A stretch of 64,000 nucleotides of DNA from an uncultured Lachnospiraceae bacterium (GCA_910588215.1 CAJUQJ010000011.1:47932-111931), one strand, 5' to 3'. Counted from the stretch's first letter, positions 25,280 through 34,926 are shown. Notes: generated by a model from the sequence alone, not told the origin. Numbers and translations: made by a program.

Positions 25280-26533
25280 CTACCGCTTCATCAAATACAG
25301 GATCCATACCTTTTTCCAATAGTCTTTATAAGTCGCCTTCTCCACTCCTTTGGCCGCCAGAATAGAAACGCTGCCTATTCTGTTACCATTCAACTTATAG
25401 ACCGCTTCTCCGACCGCTTCTCCCTCTGCAATCGGAGCCTGCACGATGTCCGGCAGGCTGATCTCTTTCTGGATCTCACTCAGATTACTGCCTGCGGTAT
25501 CCAGATATTCAAAAGGTCCTGCATACGTCAGATACAAGACATCCTCGATCCCACCCTCGATCTTCTGCTCAGGCAGCGGATCCTTATTCTCGTCTGTATA
25601 CATCTGACTCACACTATATCCATAATTGAGTAAAGTGATAGCGTCCTGAAAGCGGGTTTTCGGATCGGGCGCTGCCATCACGACCGCGATCAGTTCCATG
25701 TCATCTTTCTTGGCAGTTGCCGACAGACAATAAAGCGCCTTGGAAGTAGAACCGGTCTTCAGCCCCGTCGTCCATTCGTATTGTTTCAACAACTTATTTG
25801 TGCTGGCCAAGGTAAAAGACGTGGTTCCCTGTGCTGTCTTATGTTCGATATCTTCCATCCAGATCTTCGTATATGTAAACACTTCCGGATACTTTGTGAT
25901 CAGTTCTCTGGACATGATCGCCACATCTCTGGCTGATGAATAATGGTTGTCGGAATCTGTCAGTCCACAGCAATCTTCAAAATGCGTATTCTGCATTCCA
26001 AGTGCTTCGGCTTTCTCATTCATCAGCTTGACAAATTCCCCCTCGCTGCCCGCTATGTACTCCGCCACCGCTACACTGGCATCGTTACCCGACGCCACAG
26101 AGATACACTTGATCATCGTGTCTAATGTCTGCGCTTCCCCTTCCTCCAGAAAAACCTGGGATCCGCCCATAGATTTCGCATAAGCACTCGTTATGACCTC
26201 ATCTTCTAAGCGGATGCGTCCGCTCTTTAGGTGTTCAAAAATGATCAACAATGTCATGATCTTGGTAATACTTGCCGGACTTCTTCTTGTATCCGCATCT
26301 TGCTCACAGATCACCTGCCCGGTAGATGCCTCCATCACGACATAGGAAGGCGTAGCCACTTCCGGCGCTGCCAACACTGTCATCGACAGATTCAGGAACC
26401 CCGTATATAGCAGGCAACACCCCAGAAGAAACCATGCTGTAATTCTTTTGGCTGCCACAGGCTTTCTTTTTGGCGCAACAAATGCAACAAGCCGTTGCGT
26501 AAGTGTTCTCTTTTTTTCTCTCAACACTGTCAC
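25280..26533 (-). CDS. D-alanyl-D-alanine carboxypeptidase (PBP5/DacF family)
   Basis: Penicillin-binding S11 peptidase trimming the terminal D-Ala of peptidoglycan stem peptides. After a basic N-terminus and a membrane/signal helix (around residues 30-55), the active-site motifs are SITK (SxxK), SGN (SxN) and KTGSTSKA (KTG). The C-terminal half has the beta-rich PBP5_C domain and a basic tail ending WKKVWILYLMKR. Length is 417 residues. Confidence 0.92.
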   Translation of the reverse strand: MTVLREKKRTLTQRLVAFVAPKRKPVAAKRITAWFLLGCCLLYTGFLNLSMTVLAAPEVATPSYVVMEASTGQVICEQDADTRRSPASITKIMTLLIIFEHLKSGRIRLEDEVITSAYAKSMGGSQVFLEEGEAQTLDTMIKCISVASGNDASVAVAEYIAGSEGEFVKLMNEKAEALGMQNTHFEDCCGLTDSDNHYSSARDVAIMSRELITKYPEVFTYTKIWMEDIEHKTAQGTTSFTLASTNKLLKQYEWTTGLKTGSTSKALYCLSATAKKDDMELIAVVMAAPDPKTRFQDAITLLNYGYSVSQMYTDENKDPLPEQKIEGGIEDVLYLTYAGPFEYLDTAGSNLSEIQKEISLPDIVQAPIAEGEAVGEAVYKLNGNRIGSVSILAAKGVEKATYKDYWKKVWILYLMKR

Positions 26534-26635
26534 TCCCCATACACTATTCTGTATTATACATATTGTAGTGGGACAACAGATATACCAATAACGCTCAGTC
26601 AGTTCGGAAGCATATGCGCCCGGACAGTAAGCGCA

Positions 26636-26671
26636 CCTTAAAAAACAGACCCGGAATCACTTCCGGGTCTG
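26636..26671 (-). terminator. Intrinsic terminator after rpsU
   Basis: Perfect 11-base stem CAGACCCGGAA/TTCCGGGTCTG with a TCAC loop, followed on the minus strand by TTTTTAAGG. It lies ten bases past the rpsU stop. Confidence 0.92.
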
Positions 26672-26680
26672 TCTCATGTT

Positions 26681-26857
26681 TTAATTGTATTTGCGCTTTC
26701 TTGCTGCTTCGGACTTCTTCTTGCGTCTTACGCTCGGCTTCTCGTAATGCTCTCTCTTACGAATCTCCTGCTGGATACCAGCCTTTGCACAGCTTCTCTT
26801 AAAACGACGCAATGCACTGTCCAATGTTTCGTTCTCTTTAACGATTACGTTTGACAT
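26681..26857 (-). CDS. rpsU: 30S ribosomal protein S21
   Basis: The 58-residue translation MSNVIVKENETLDSALRRFK, continuing through KRSCAKAGIQQEIRKREHYEKP and a lysine/arginine-rich tail, is canonical S21. ATG at 26857 follows GGGAGGTCAGGTGCGGGA. The gene has its own promoter (26935-26962) and a strong terminator, so it is a single-gene unit between alaS and the carboxypeptidase. Confidence 0.97.
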   Translation of the reverse strand: MSNVIVKENETLDSALRRFKRSCAKAGIQQEIRKREHYEKPSVRRKKKSEAARKRKYN

Positions 26858-26934
26858 TCCCGCACCTGACCTCCCTTCAGTCCCAGAGTGTTTCGACTGA
26901 TTGGGTTATTTACGTGTTCTCACACACACTTAGA

Positions 26935-26962
26935 ATTATACCACAATTTGGTTACCAGTCAA
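26935..26962 (-). promoter_or_regulatory. Sigma-A promoter for rpsU
   Basis: Minus-strand TTGACT, 16 bases, TATAAT, about 80 bases before the rpsU start and just beyond the alaS stop. Confidence 0.75.
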
Positions 26963-26988
26963 CAATTATTTTTGTAAAATGTAACATC

Positions 26989-29628
26989 TTATGCAATCTG
27001 TCCTTCCAGCACTTTCACACTCTCTGCAATCGCCGCGTCGATCCCCGCCGGATTCTTTCCGCCGGCCTGAGCCATATTCGGACGGCCACCGCCGCCGCCA
27101 CCAACAAGCGCAGCAATCCCCTTGATCAAATTGCCTGCATGCGCTCCCTTATCCATAGCGCCTTGGGTGGCCATAGCGATCATATTCACCTTGCCATCCT
27201 TGTCGGAGATCAACACCACGATGCCTTCACCCAGCTTCTCCTTTAATTGGTCTCCTAACTCCCGCAGACCGTTCATATCCACTCCGGCAACTTTGGATGC
27301 CAGCAGTTTCACGCCTTTCACTTCCTGTATCTGATCCATCACGTCGCCCAGCGCATCTTTGGCCGCTTTACTCTTTAACGCCTCATTCTCACTCTGCAGC
27401 GCTTTCATCTCCGCCATCAGGTGTTCACACCGCTCTAACAGGCTGGCAGGAGCAGTCTTCAGCAGCTTAGCCGCCTCGTGCAGCTGTTCCTCCAGCTTCC
27501 GGTAATAAGCCGTCACGTTGCTTCCCGTTACTGCCTCGATCCTGCGCACACCGGCTGCTACACCAGATTCTGACAAGATCTTGAAGGAACCGATCATGCC
27601 GGTAGCCTTCACATGCGTACCGCCGCACAGTTCCTTGGAGAACTCTCCCATCTGCACGACTCTTACCGTCTCACCGTATTTCTCACCAAAAAGTGCCATC
27701 GCGCCGGACTGTTTCGCTTCCTCGATCGTCATCACCTTCGTCTCCACAGCCAGATTCTCCGCAATCTTCTCATTGACGATCTGTTCCACACGCCGGATCT
27801 CATCCGCCGTCATAGCCGCAGAATGGGAGAAGTCGAAACGAGTACGCTCTCCGTCCTGATAGGAACCGGCCTGCTCCACATGGCTGCCCAACACCTCTCT
27901 GAGCGCTTTCTGCAGCAGGTGTGTTGCACTGTGGTTCTTACAGGTGCTGTTCCTCCTGGCACTGTCCACCGACAGAGTCACCTGATCGCCTACCTTGAAC
28001 ATGCCCTTTGTCACCCTACCTACATGTCCCACTTTGCCGCCAAGGAGTTTCACGGTATTCTCTACCTTAAATTCGCCGTCCGTCGTGGTGATAACACCCA
28101 GGTCTCCTTCCTGTCCGCCCATGGTAGCATAGAAGGGTGTCTGCTCCACGATCACCGTACCTACTTCACCGTCCGTCAACGCTTCCACCAACTCCGTCTC
28201 CGTGGTGAGCACCGTCACCTTCGATTCAAAGGTCAGAGCATCATATCCTACAAACTCAGTCGTAACAGACGGATCGATGGACTCATATACCGTCACATCC
28301 GCTCCCATATAGTTGGTCGTCTTGCGGGCTTTGCGAGCCTTGTCCTTCTGTTCCTGCATACATGCCTTAAATCCGTCCTCGTCCACCGTGAATCCATTCT
28401 CCTCCAGGATCTCCTTTGTCAAGTCGAGCGGGAAACCGTACGTATCATACAGTTTGAATGCTTCTGCGCCGCTCAGCACTTTGCTGCCAGAAGCCGCTAC
28501 CCCATCTGCCATCTCATTTAGGATGCTCAGTCCCTGATCGATAGTCTTATTGAATTTATTCTCTTCCTGTGTCAGGACATTAAAGATGAAATCTTTCTTC
28601 TCTTCCAGTTCTGGATACCCATCCTTAGAGCCTTCGATGACTGTTCCGGCCAGATCGGACAGGAACGTACCCTGGACCCCAAGTTTCCTGCCCTGTCTCG
28701 CTGCACGGCGGATGATCCGGCGCAGCACGTAGCCACGGCCTTCGTTGGTGGGCATGATACCATCGGAGATCATGAACGTCGCCGAGCGAATATGATCTGT
28801 GATAATACGGATCGAAACATCCGTCTCATAATCCTTCTTATATTCTACACCGGCGATCTCACACACTCTCGTGCGCAATGCCAGTACCGTGTCCACGTCA
28901 AAAATAGAATCCACATCCTGTACTGCCGACGCCAGACGCTCCAGTCCCATACCGGTATCGATATTCTTCTGCACAAGTTCCGTGTAATTCCCCTTGCCGT
29001 CATTGTCGAACTGGGTAAATACGTTGTTCCAGATCTCCATATAACGGTCACAGTCACAACCTACCGTACAGCCAGGCTTACCGCATCCATATTTCTCTCC
29101 ACGGTCATAATAAATCTCCGAGCAGGGACCGCAGGGGCCGGAACCATGCTCCCAAAAGTTATCCTCTTTGCCGAAGCGGAAGATCCTCTCCGCTGGGATA
29201 CCGATCTCTTTGTTCCAGATCTCAAAAGCTTCCTCATCATTCTCATAGATAGACGGATAGAGCCTGTCTGCATCCAGCCCCACTACTTCCGTAAGGAACT
29301 CCCAGCTCCAGGCGATAGCTTCATGTTTAAAATAATCCCCGAAGGAGAAATTTCCCAGCATCTCGAAAAAGGTGCCATGTCTTGCCGTCTTGCCTACATT
29401 CTCCAGATCTCCTGTACGGATACATTTCTGGCAGGTGGTGACACGCCTTCTCGGCGGTATCTCTTGTCCCGTAAAATAGGGTTTTAACGGCGCCATACCG
29501 GAATTGATCAACAACAGACTGTTGTCATTGTGCGGCACCAGCGAAAAGCTTTTCATCTTCAGATGCTCCTTACTCTCGAAAAATTCAAGGAACATTCTTC
29601 GTAAATCATTTACACCATATGGTTTCAT
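26989..29628 (-). CDS. alaS: Alanine--tRNA ligase
   Basis: Class II synthetase charging tRNA-Ala, 879 residues. The catalytic domain starts MKPYGVNDLRRMFLEFFESKEHL. The editing domain has the zinc motif HSATHLLQKAL and CGGTHVKATG, and the C-terminal DHHA1-type domain ends with GGGGGGRPNMAQAGG. It lies 15 bases downstream of glyS in the same direction. No T-box leader is visible in front of the pair. Confidence 0.98.
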   Translation of the reverse strand: MKPYGVNDLRRMFLEFFESKEHLKMKSFSLVPHNDNSLLLINSGMAPLKPYFTGQEIPPRRRVTTCQKCIRTGDLENVGKTARHGTFFEMLGNFSFGDYFKHEAIAWSWEFLTEVVGLDADRLYPSIYENDEEAFEIWNKEIGIPAERIFRFGKEDNFWEHGSGPCGPCSEIYYDRGEKYGCGKPGCTVGCDCDRYMEIWNNVFTQFDNDGKGNYTELVQKNIDTGMGLERLASAVQDVDSIFDVDTVLALRTRVCEIAGVEYKKDYETDVSIRIITDHIRSATFMISDGIMPTNEGRGYVLRRIIRRAARQGRKLGVQGTFLSDLAGTVIEGSKDGYPELEEKKDFIFNVLTQEENKFNKTIDQGLSILNEMADGVAASGSKVLSGAEAFKLYDTYGFPLDLTKEILEENGFTVDEDGFKACMQEQKDKARKARKTTNYMGADVTVYESIDPSVTTEFVGYDALTFESKVTVLTTETELVEALTDGEVGTVIVEQTPFYATMGGQEGDLGVITTTDGEFKVENTVKLLGGKVGHVGRVTKGMFKVGDQVTLSVDSARRNSTCKNHSATHLLQKALREVLGSHVEQAGSYQDGERTRFDFSHSAAMTADEIRRVEQIVNEKIAENLAVETKVMTIEEAKQSGAMALFGEKYGETVRVVQMGEFSKELCGGTHVKATGMIGSFKILSESGVAAGVRRIEAVTGSNVTAYYRKLEEQLHEAAKLLKTAPASLLERCEHLMAEMKALQSENEALKSKAAKDALGDVMDQIQEVKGVKLLASKVAGVDMNGLRELGDQLKEKLGEGIVVLISDKDGKVNMIAMATQGAMDKGAHAGNLIKGIAALVGGGGGGRPNMAQAGGKNPAGIDAAIAESVKVLEGQIA

Positions 29629-29642
29629 CGTAGTTCTCCTTC

Positions 29643-31031
29643 TTAAAATGTAAACTTATCCGCAAAATACGCATCCAGCTGATCGATCGCTACCCGCTCC
29701 TGCTCCATAGAGTCTCTAAACCGCACGGTCACGCAGCTGTCCGTCTCGGAATCGAAATCGTATGTAACGCAGAAAGGCGTCCCGATCTCATCCTGCCTGC
29801 GGTATCTCTTTCCGATATTGCCTCTGTCATCGAACTCGCAGTTATATTTCTTGGAAAGCTGCGCAAAAATCTTCTCCGCACCCTCATTCAGCTTCTTGGA
29901 AAGAGGCAGCACACCGATCTTCACTGGTGCCAACGCCGGATGGAAGTGCAGTACGGTACGTACATCGCCCTCCCCGATCTCTTCTTCGTCGTAGGCGCCA
30001 CAGAGTATCGCCAGGAAAAGCCTCTCCACACCCAGTGAAGGCTCGATCACATAAGGGATATATTTCTCATTCTTTGAATCGTCGAAATAAGACATATCTG
30101 CTCCGGATGTATTCTGATGCTGTGTCAGGTCATAATCCGTTCTGTCGGCAATCCCCCACAACTCGCCCCATCCAAAGGGAAAGAGGAACTCGATGTCCGT
30201 AGTCGCCTTAGAATAGAAAGAAAGTTCTTCCGGATCATGGTCGCGGACACGCATCTCTTCTTCTTTCATACCCAAGCTCTTCAAGAAATCGATACAATAC
30301 TGTTTCCAGTAAGCAAACCACTCCAGATCTGTATCCGGCTCACAGAAGAATTCCATCTCCATCTGCTCGAACTCCCGCACACGGAAGATAAAATTACCGG
30401 GCGTGATCTCGTTACGGAAAGATTTACCTACCTGGCAGATACCAAAAGGAATCTTCTTACGTGAAGTTCTCTGTACATTCTTGAAATTGACGAAGATACC
30501 CTGTGCCGTCTCCGGGCGAAGATACACCGTATTCTTGGCATCCTCCGTCACACCCTGGAAGGTCTTGAACATCAGATTGAACTGCCTGATATCCGTAAAG
30601 TTATGTTTGCCACAAGTGGGGCAGGGAATGTTATGTTCTTCGATAAAGTCCTTCATCTCCTGCTGGCTCCATCCGTCAACGGAACTGTCAAGCGTTATAC
30701 CCTGTTCTGCCACATGATCTTCAATGATCTTATCTGCACGGAATCTCTCATGACATTCCTTACAGTCCATCAGCGGATCGGAGAAACTTCCCAAATGTCC
30801 GCTGGCTACCCATGTCTGAGGATTCATCAGGATTGCGCAGTCCACACCCACATTATAAGGACTTTCCATCACAAATTTCTGCCACCATGCCTTCTTGATA
30901 TTATTTTTAAGTTCCACACCCAGATTACCGAAGTCCCATGTATTAGCCAGGCCGCCGTAAATCTCAGAGCCAGGATATACGAACCCTCTCGCCTTCGATA
31001 ATGCTACTATTTTTTCCATTGTCTTTTCCAT
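29643..31031 (-). CDS. glyS: Glycine--tRNA ligase, single-chain homodimeric form
   Basis: Class II synthetase of the alpha-2 type (462 residues), not the separate GlyQ/GlyS form. Evidence includes ALSKARGFVYPGSEIYGGLANTWDFG at the N-terminus, motif 2-like FRNEITPGNFIFRVREFEQMEMEFF, and motif 3 region IEPSLGVERLFLAIL. The start chosen is ATG at 31031 after AAAGGATAGAGAAG; the longer frame to 31091 lacks support. Only about 125 bases separate it from the lipoprotein gene, too few for a T-box. Confidence 0.95.
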   Translation of the reverse strand: MEKTMEKIVALSKARGFVYPGSEIYGGLANTWDFGNLGVELKNNIKKAWWQKFVMESPYNVGVDCAILMNPQTWVASGHLGSFSDPLMDCKECHERFRADKIIEDHVAEQGITLDSSVDGWSQQEMKDFIEEHNIPCPTCGKHNFTDIRQFNLMFKTFQGVTEDAKNTVYLRPETAQGIFVNFKNVQRTSRKKIPFGICQVGKSFRNEITPGNFIFRVREFEQMEMEFFCEPDTDLEWFAYWKQYCIDFLKSLGMKEEEMRVRDHDPEELSFYSKATTDIEFLFPFGWGELWGIADRTDYDLTQHQNTSGADMSYFDDSKNEKYIPYVIEPSLGVERLFLAILCGAYDEEEIGEGDVRTVLHFHPALAPVKIGVLPLSKKLNEGAEKIFAQLSKKYNCEFDDRGNIGKRYRRQDEIGTPFCVTYDFDSETDSCVTVRFRDSMEQERVAIDQLDAYFADKFTF

Positions 31032-31157
31032 CTTCTCTATCCTTTCTATATTCCACCGCTCACACTGCGGCTTACTATCTGCTTTATCCAATCTGTCCGG
31101 AATTCTCTATACTGCCATTATCACCACAACAAATAACAACCGTTTTAATATTATGTG

Positions 31158-31802
31158 TTATTCAAAGATGATATAAGATAGTACGCCTTTTGTCGCTTCT
31201 GTCTCCGAAGCCGGGTAAGAGATATTGACACTGCTCTTCCCTGCAAAAGATACATCCAGATCGGTGTCGGCGCTCTGGTTGATATAGAGTACTTTACCAT
31301 AGGTATTCACCAACAGCTCTTCTGTCGGCTTCATGCCGATGATCGCAACCTTTTTCTTCTCCGGCTCCTCTATACCACCTACTTCCATAGGCTGTCCCTT
31401 TGGCGAGACAAAAGCTACATAATCCAGATTAAAATCCAATCCTGCTGCTTCTTCCAGAGATCCTACAAACAGCGTTCGGTTATTGAATGTACTGTAATCT
31501 TTATCCGACGCATACTCAAAGTCGATCCGCACTTTTCCATCCTGCTCATCCACCTCTCTGAGTACGACGCTTCCTTCGCCGTTGTCCGCGCAATATTCCG
31601 CCGCTCTCTCCTGTGCCAGTGACGAAAGCCCATCCTTCTCATAATAATCCTGCTCAAACTGACCTACAATCTGATGACTGACTTTCCCGTCTTTATTAAT
31701 GGAAAGGGAACTCACATCCGGAGTCTTATCAGTACCGCAGCCGACAAGCATACAGGCCACAGTCAGAGCAAGCATACCTGCGCCACCTATTCTTCTTGAC
31801 AT
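31158..31802 (-). CDS. Predicted lipoprotein, unknown function
   Basis: 214 residues with a basic start, a hydrophobic helix and a lipobox-type MLVGC around residue 23, so it is likely a membrane-anchored lipoprotein. The body has a long charged region and beta-strand-like segments; relatedness to GerMN-type domains is possible but not shown. ATG at 31802 follows AGAGGAATATTT; an alternative ATG lies six codons upstream. A good promoter at 31900-31928 overlaps the recO 3' end. Confidence 0.65.
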   Translation of the reverse strand: MSRRIGGAGMLALTVACMLVGCGTDKTPDVSSLSINKDGKVSHQIVGQFEQDYYEKDGLSSLAQERAAEYCADNGEGSVVLREVDEQDGKVRIDFEYASDKDYSTFNNRTLFVGSLEEAAGLDFNLDYVAFVSPKGQPMEVGGIEEPEKKKVAIIGMKPTEELLVNTYGKVLYINQSADTDLDVSFAGKSSVNISYPASETEATKGVLSYIIFE

Positions 31803-31899
31803 AAATATTCCTCTTCTCATACCTGCACCCCCATTTCTGCTTCGACACATACGCCTGATTAAATGACACAAGTATCGTGATGCATAAATACTGCATTAC

Positions 31900-31928
31900 A
31901 TTATATTAAAGATTATCCACAATTTCAA
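31900..31928 (-). promoter_or_regulatory. Sigma-A promoter for the lipoprotein gene, inside the recO 3' end
   Basis: Minus-strand TTGAAA, 17 bases, TATAAT. The -35 box and spacer are the last codons of recO and the -10 box begins directly after its stop. Confidence 0.75.
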
Positions 31929-32553
31929 GACTTTTAAACGTCCTGTCTAGATATCGCCTCCGATAATCATCCGCGATCACCCGAAGTTCTGCCAGCACGT
32001 TCTCCTTCACCGTAAATGTATACAACTTTTCAATACTGGAATTCATGATATAAGACACTGTATAAGCTGTGGATTCGTCCCATACTCCCTCCACAGGCAT
32101 TCCCGGGAATTCGCCGTTTACAACCATCGCCTTCATCTCGAAGATACAGCGGATCAACCTGTTGGAAATCCCTTTATGTAGCACTGCACGCAGCGACTGG
32201 TATACCAGCTTCAGCATTTCTTTCTCGTCGTTGTTCTCTCTCGTATAATAATCCGACACTTCCAGAAAATACATGCCGTAATAAGCCCCTTCAAAATCTT
32301 CCCGAAGTCCTTCAAAATAATTGCTGATCGCAGCATCCATGACCGTGTAAGAATTTCTGCCCGCATACAGTTTAAATTCTCCGAAAGAGAAGGGATTCGT
32401 CGCCGCCAGCAGCCTGCTGTTAGGTTTGCGGGCCCCTCTGGCAAAAGCAGAGATCTTCCCTTTCTCTTTCGTAAGTATCACCACTCTTCTGTCGTACTCA
32501 CCTATTGGCTCAGCCTTTAAAACTATCCCTGTGATCTGTGTATATTCCTGCAT
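31906..32553 (-). CDS. recO: DNA repair protein RecO
   Basis: Recombination mediator working with RecR to load RecA. MQEYTQITGIVLKAEPIGEYDRRVVILTKEKGKISAFARGARKPNS is the RecO OB-fold N-terminus. The 215-residue protein is short for the family (about 240-255) and lacks the four-cysteine zinc finger; only one cysteine is seen (IRCIFEM). ATG at 32553 lies inside the end of the yqzL frame, a 44-base overlap. Order era-yqzL-recO is conserved in Firmicutes. Confidence 0.9.
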   Translation of the reverse strand: MQEYTQITGIVLKAEPIGEYDRRVVILTKEKGKISAFARGARKPNSRLLAATNPFSFGEFKLYAGRNSYTVMDAAISNYFEGLREDFEGAYYGMYFLEVSDYYTRENNDEKEMLKLVYQSLRAVLHKGISNRLIRCIFEMKAMVVNGEFPGMPVEGVWDESTAYTVSYIMNSSIEKLYTFTVKENVLAELRVIADDYRRRYLDRTFKSLEIVDNL

Positions 32554-32686
32554 GAGGATGCTCTCCCGACCTTTCCTTCCCCTCGCATTGCTCTGCTCTT
32601 TCGTCCCGTACTGCATTTTTGTATGCCAGAAAATCATCAATCCGGCCTGTTATCATAAACTTATCCCAGTAATTTATCGACTTCAT
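32510..32686 (-). CDS. YqzL-like small protein
   Basis: A 58-residue protein starting MKSINYWDKFMITGRIDDFLAYK, matching the YqzL pattern (aromatic-x2-F, TG-x-IDxYLxYK) of the small gene lying between era and recO in Bacilli and Clostridia. ATG at 32686 follows AGGGGGCGTAAG. Its C-terminal half is longer than in B. subtilis YqzL and overlaps recO by 44 bases. Function unknown. Confidence 0.72.
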   Translation of the reverse strand: MKSINYWDKFMITGRIDDFLAYKNAVRDERAEQCEGKERSGEHPHAGIYTDHRDSFKG

Positions 32687-32747
32687 CTTACGCCCCCTGA
32701 TCCTTTGCCTCCTCAATAACCAGAAGCAGAAATTTGTCATGTCGTTT

Positions 32748-32774
32748 ACTGTGAAAGCCTTCGACTTTCACAGT
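32748..32774 (-). repeat. Short palindrome downstream of era
   Basis: Perfect ten-base arms ACTGTGAAAG/CTTTCACAGT with a seven-base loop, between era and yqzL. No T-run follows, so it is not an obvious terminator. It differs at few positions from the palindrome at 15400-15424. Confidence 0.6.
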
Positions 32775-32811
32775 TACTATATGATGATAGGGTTCGCAGA
32801 TTTGTCTTTTT

Positions 32812-33726
32812 CTATTCTGTTTCTTTCGGGTTATAGCCGAAATTTTTCAGCAGATAGTCGCTGTCTCTCCAGTCTTTCTTCACCTTCACCCAGAGTTTCA
32901 GATTGACCTGACGTTCCACCATTTCTTCGATATCCGGCCGGGCCAGAGATCCGATCTTCTTTAGCATGCTGCCCTGCTTGCCGATGATGATCCCCTTATG
33001 GGATTCCCGTTCACAGACAATAGTGGCCTCGATATCTACAATGTGCTTGCGGAATTTCATCAATTCGATTGTGACCGCGATCCCGTGTGGGATCTCATCC
33101 TCCAGACAGCGCAGCGCCTTCTCCCTGATCAGCTCCGCCACTATCTGCCGCATAGGCTGATCCGTCACAGTGTCTTCATCATAAAAAGGTTCCCCGTAAG
33201 GCAGATACTTCATGATACACTTAAGCAACACTTCCATACCGTCCTTCTTCAGCGCGGATACCGGCACGATCTCCGCGAAGTCCAGATGCTTCCTGTACGC
33301 ATCTATATAAGTAAGGATCAACTCCTTCTGTACCGTATCAATCTTATTTATCACTAAAATAACAGGTGTTTTCGTCTTCTTCAACTGTTCAATGATATGT
33401 TGTTCCCCGGCTCCGATAAAGTCCGTCGGTTCCACCAGCCAGAGGATCACGTCCACATCTTCCATGGTACGCTCCGCCACATTGACCATATAGTTACCCA
33501 GCTTATTCTTCGCCTTGTGGATTCCCGGTGTATCCAGAAATACGATCTGTCCTTCCTCCGAAGTGTACACTGTTTGTATTCGGTTCCTGGTCGTCTGCGG
33601 CTTCTTCGACGTTATGGCGATTTTCTGTCCGATCAGCGCGTTCATTAATGTGGATTTCCCCACATTCGGTCTGCCGATCAATGTGGCAAACCCTGATTTA
33701 AACTGTCTGTTTTGATTTTCCTGCAT
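32812..33726 (-). CDS. era: GTPase Era
   Basis: Ribosome-assembly GTPase binding the 16S rRNA 3' end. G1 GRPNVGKSTLMNAL, the switch region KKPQTTRNRIQTVYT, G3 DTPGIHKAKNKLG and G4 NKID are present. The C-terminal KH domain has the characteristic GIIIGKQGSMLKKIG. Length is 304 residues. It starts 29 bases after the DUF4349 gene and begins the era-yqzL-recO block. Confidence 0.97.
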   Translation of the reverse strand: MQENQNRQFKSGFATLIGRPNVGKSTLMNALIGQKIAITSKKPQTTRNRIQTVYTSEEGQIVFLDTPGIHKAKNKLGNYMVNVAERTMEDVDVILWLVEPTDFIGAGEQHIIEQLKKTKTPVILVINKIDTVQKELILTYIDAYRKHLDFAEIVPVSALKKDGMEVLLKCIMKYLPYGEPFYDEDTVTDQPMRQIVAELIREKALRCLEDEIPHGIAVTIELMKFRKHIVDIEATIVCERESHKGIIIGKQGSMLKKIGSLARPDIEEMVERQVNLKLWVKVKKDWRDSDYLLKNFGYNPKETE

Positions 33727-33754
33727 ATGCTTTTATCTGCTTTCTTTGTTATTC

Positions 33755-34825
33755 TTATTCTGTACCCTTGTGGTCATTCTCCGGATCTTCACAGGGGTCC
33801 TTCGATGAAACCGTCGGAGCAGGGACATAAGGTGCATACGGATCTTTGGTATGATATGACCGTTTCGCTGCCCGTTTTGTCCGAATCTTTAGGAGAAGAC
33901 GCAGAATGACGATCACGACGGCGATCAATACGACCCAGATGAAAAGATACGGGATATTGATCACAAACCAGATCGCTCCCTCCCGGATCCCAAGGCCGAC
34001 ACCCTCCACGCTCTCCCGAAAACCGCTGCGGATCCGCTCGCCTGTAGACGCTCCCTCCGACGGGGAATAGTGCTCTACCTCATCTACATTCAAATAGACC
34101 GTGCTGTAATCAATCTGATTATCATAAGTGCGAAGCTGTGCTTCCATACTCTCGATCTGATAGCGAACCTCGGACAAACGTCCCTCGATCGCTATGATAT
34201 CCTCCACAGACTCAGCCTGCTCCATCAGTTCCAACAGCCTGTCCTGTTCCGTGAGCAACGCCTTCTTATGACTTTCCAGATCCACATACTGCAGCGTCAC
34301 ATCCGTCACATTCTCCGAGCGGCTCTTCACATTGGTCTGCTCCCCGACATCCTGCAGAAAAGCTTCCAGATTCTGCCGCGGTATCCGCACCGTCATAGTA
34401 GCGTAACGAAGATATTTCGTTCCCTGATAATCCTTGGAATATTCATTCCCCCTGCTAAAGCTGGACATTTCCTCTATGTAACCGCCAAGTGCCGTGACCT
34501 GCTGCTCGATAGAAGGCAGCAGCTTGTCGAACTGTTCCGTCTCTACGGAAAGCGTCACATTCTTGATCAGTTTCCGGTCGGAGGCCACCGGTTCAGATAC
34601 TTCCGGACCGGCACTCCCCTCTTCGCCTACCGCTTCTTCCGCATACTCCGCCTTGGCTTCAGACGCATAGAATCCGCCGCCGGTATCATATGCCGCTGTG
34701 TCGCTGGCAGCCTCCTCATATGCATACATCCCCTTGCCGCCTGCACCGCCGCAAGCGGTAAGCGCTGCCATCATCAGTCCCGCCACCAGAACGACGCCTA
34801 TATATTTCATTGATTTCTTCTTCAT
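33755..34825 (-). CDS. DUF4349 lipoprotein
   Basis: 356 residues. A signal sequence and lipobox MAALTAC near residue 24 are followed by a low-complexity acidic stretch, then the DUF4349 domain (RKLIKNVTLSVETEQFDKLLPSIEQQV onward) with a central coiled coil, and a C-terminal membrane helix and basic tail. Function is unknown; such proteins are cell-surface or membrane-associated. ATG at 34825 follows GGGAGGGCAGATC, ruling out the longer frame to 34969. It lies between the M16C peptidase and era. Confidence 0.85.
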   Translation of the reverse strand: MKKKSMKYIGVVLVAGLMMAALTACGGAGGKGMYAYEEAASDTAAYDTGGGFYASEAKAEYAEEAVGEEGSAGPEVSEPVASDRKLIKNVTLSVETEQFDKLLPSIEQQVTALGGYIEEMSSFSRGNEYSKDYQGTKYLRYATMTVRIPRQNLEAFLQDVGEQTNVKSRSENVTDVTLQYVDLESHKKALLTEQDRLLELMEQAESVEDIIAIEGRLSEVRYQIESMEAQLRTYDNQIDYSTVYLNVDEVEHYSPSEGASTGERIRSGFRESVEGVGLGIREGAIWFVINIPYLFIWVVLIAVVIVILRLLLKIRTKRAAKRSYHTKDPYAPYVPAPTVSSKDPCEDPENDHKGTE

Positions 34826-34926
34826 GATCTGCCCTCCCGAAGCTTCCCGGTCTTCACTCCGTTCCGCAACATTTATGCCATACTCCCACATAAGATCAGG
34901 GGATAGGCAATCCGACCGGATACTCC

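Noticed and set aside
31092..31157. Possible T-box leader before glyS/alaS
   Set aside because: Only about 125 bases separate glyS from the upstream gene and no specifier stem, T-box or antiterminator is visible.
32510..32740. Upstream start for the YqzL-like protein at 32740
   Set aside because: The extra residues lack a ribosome binding site; ATG at 32686 has AGGGGG at good spacing and matches the family start.
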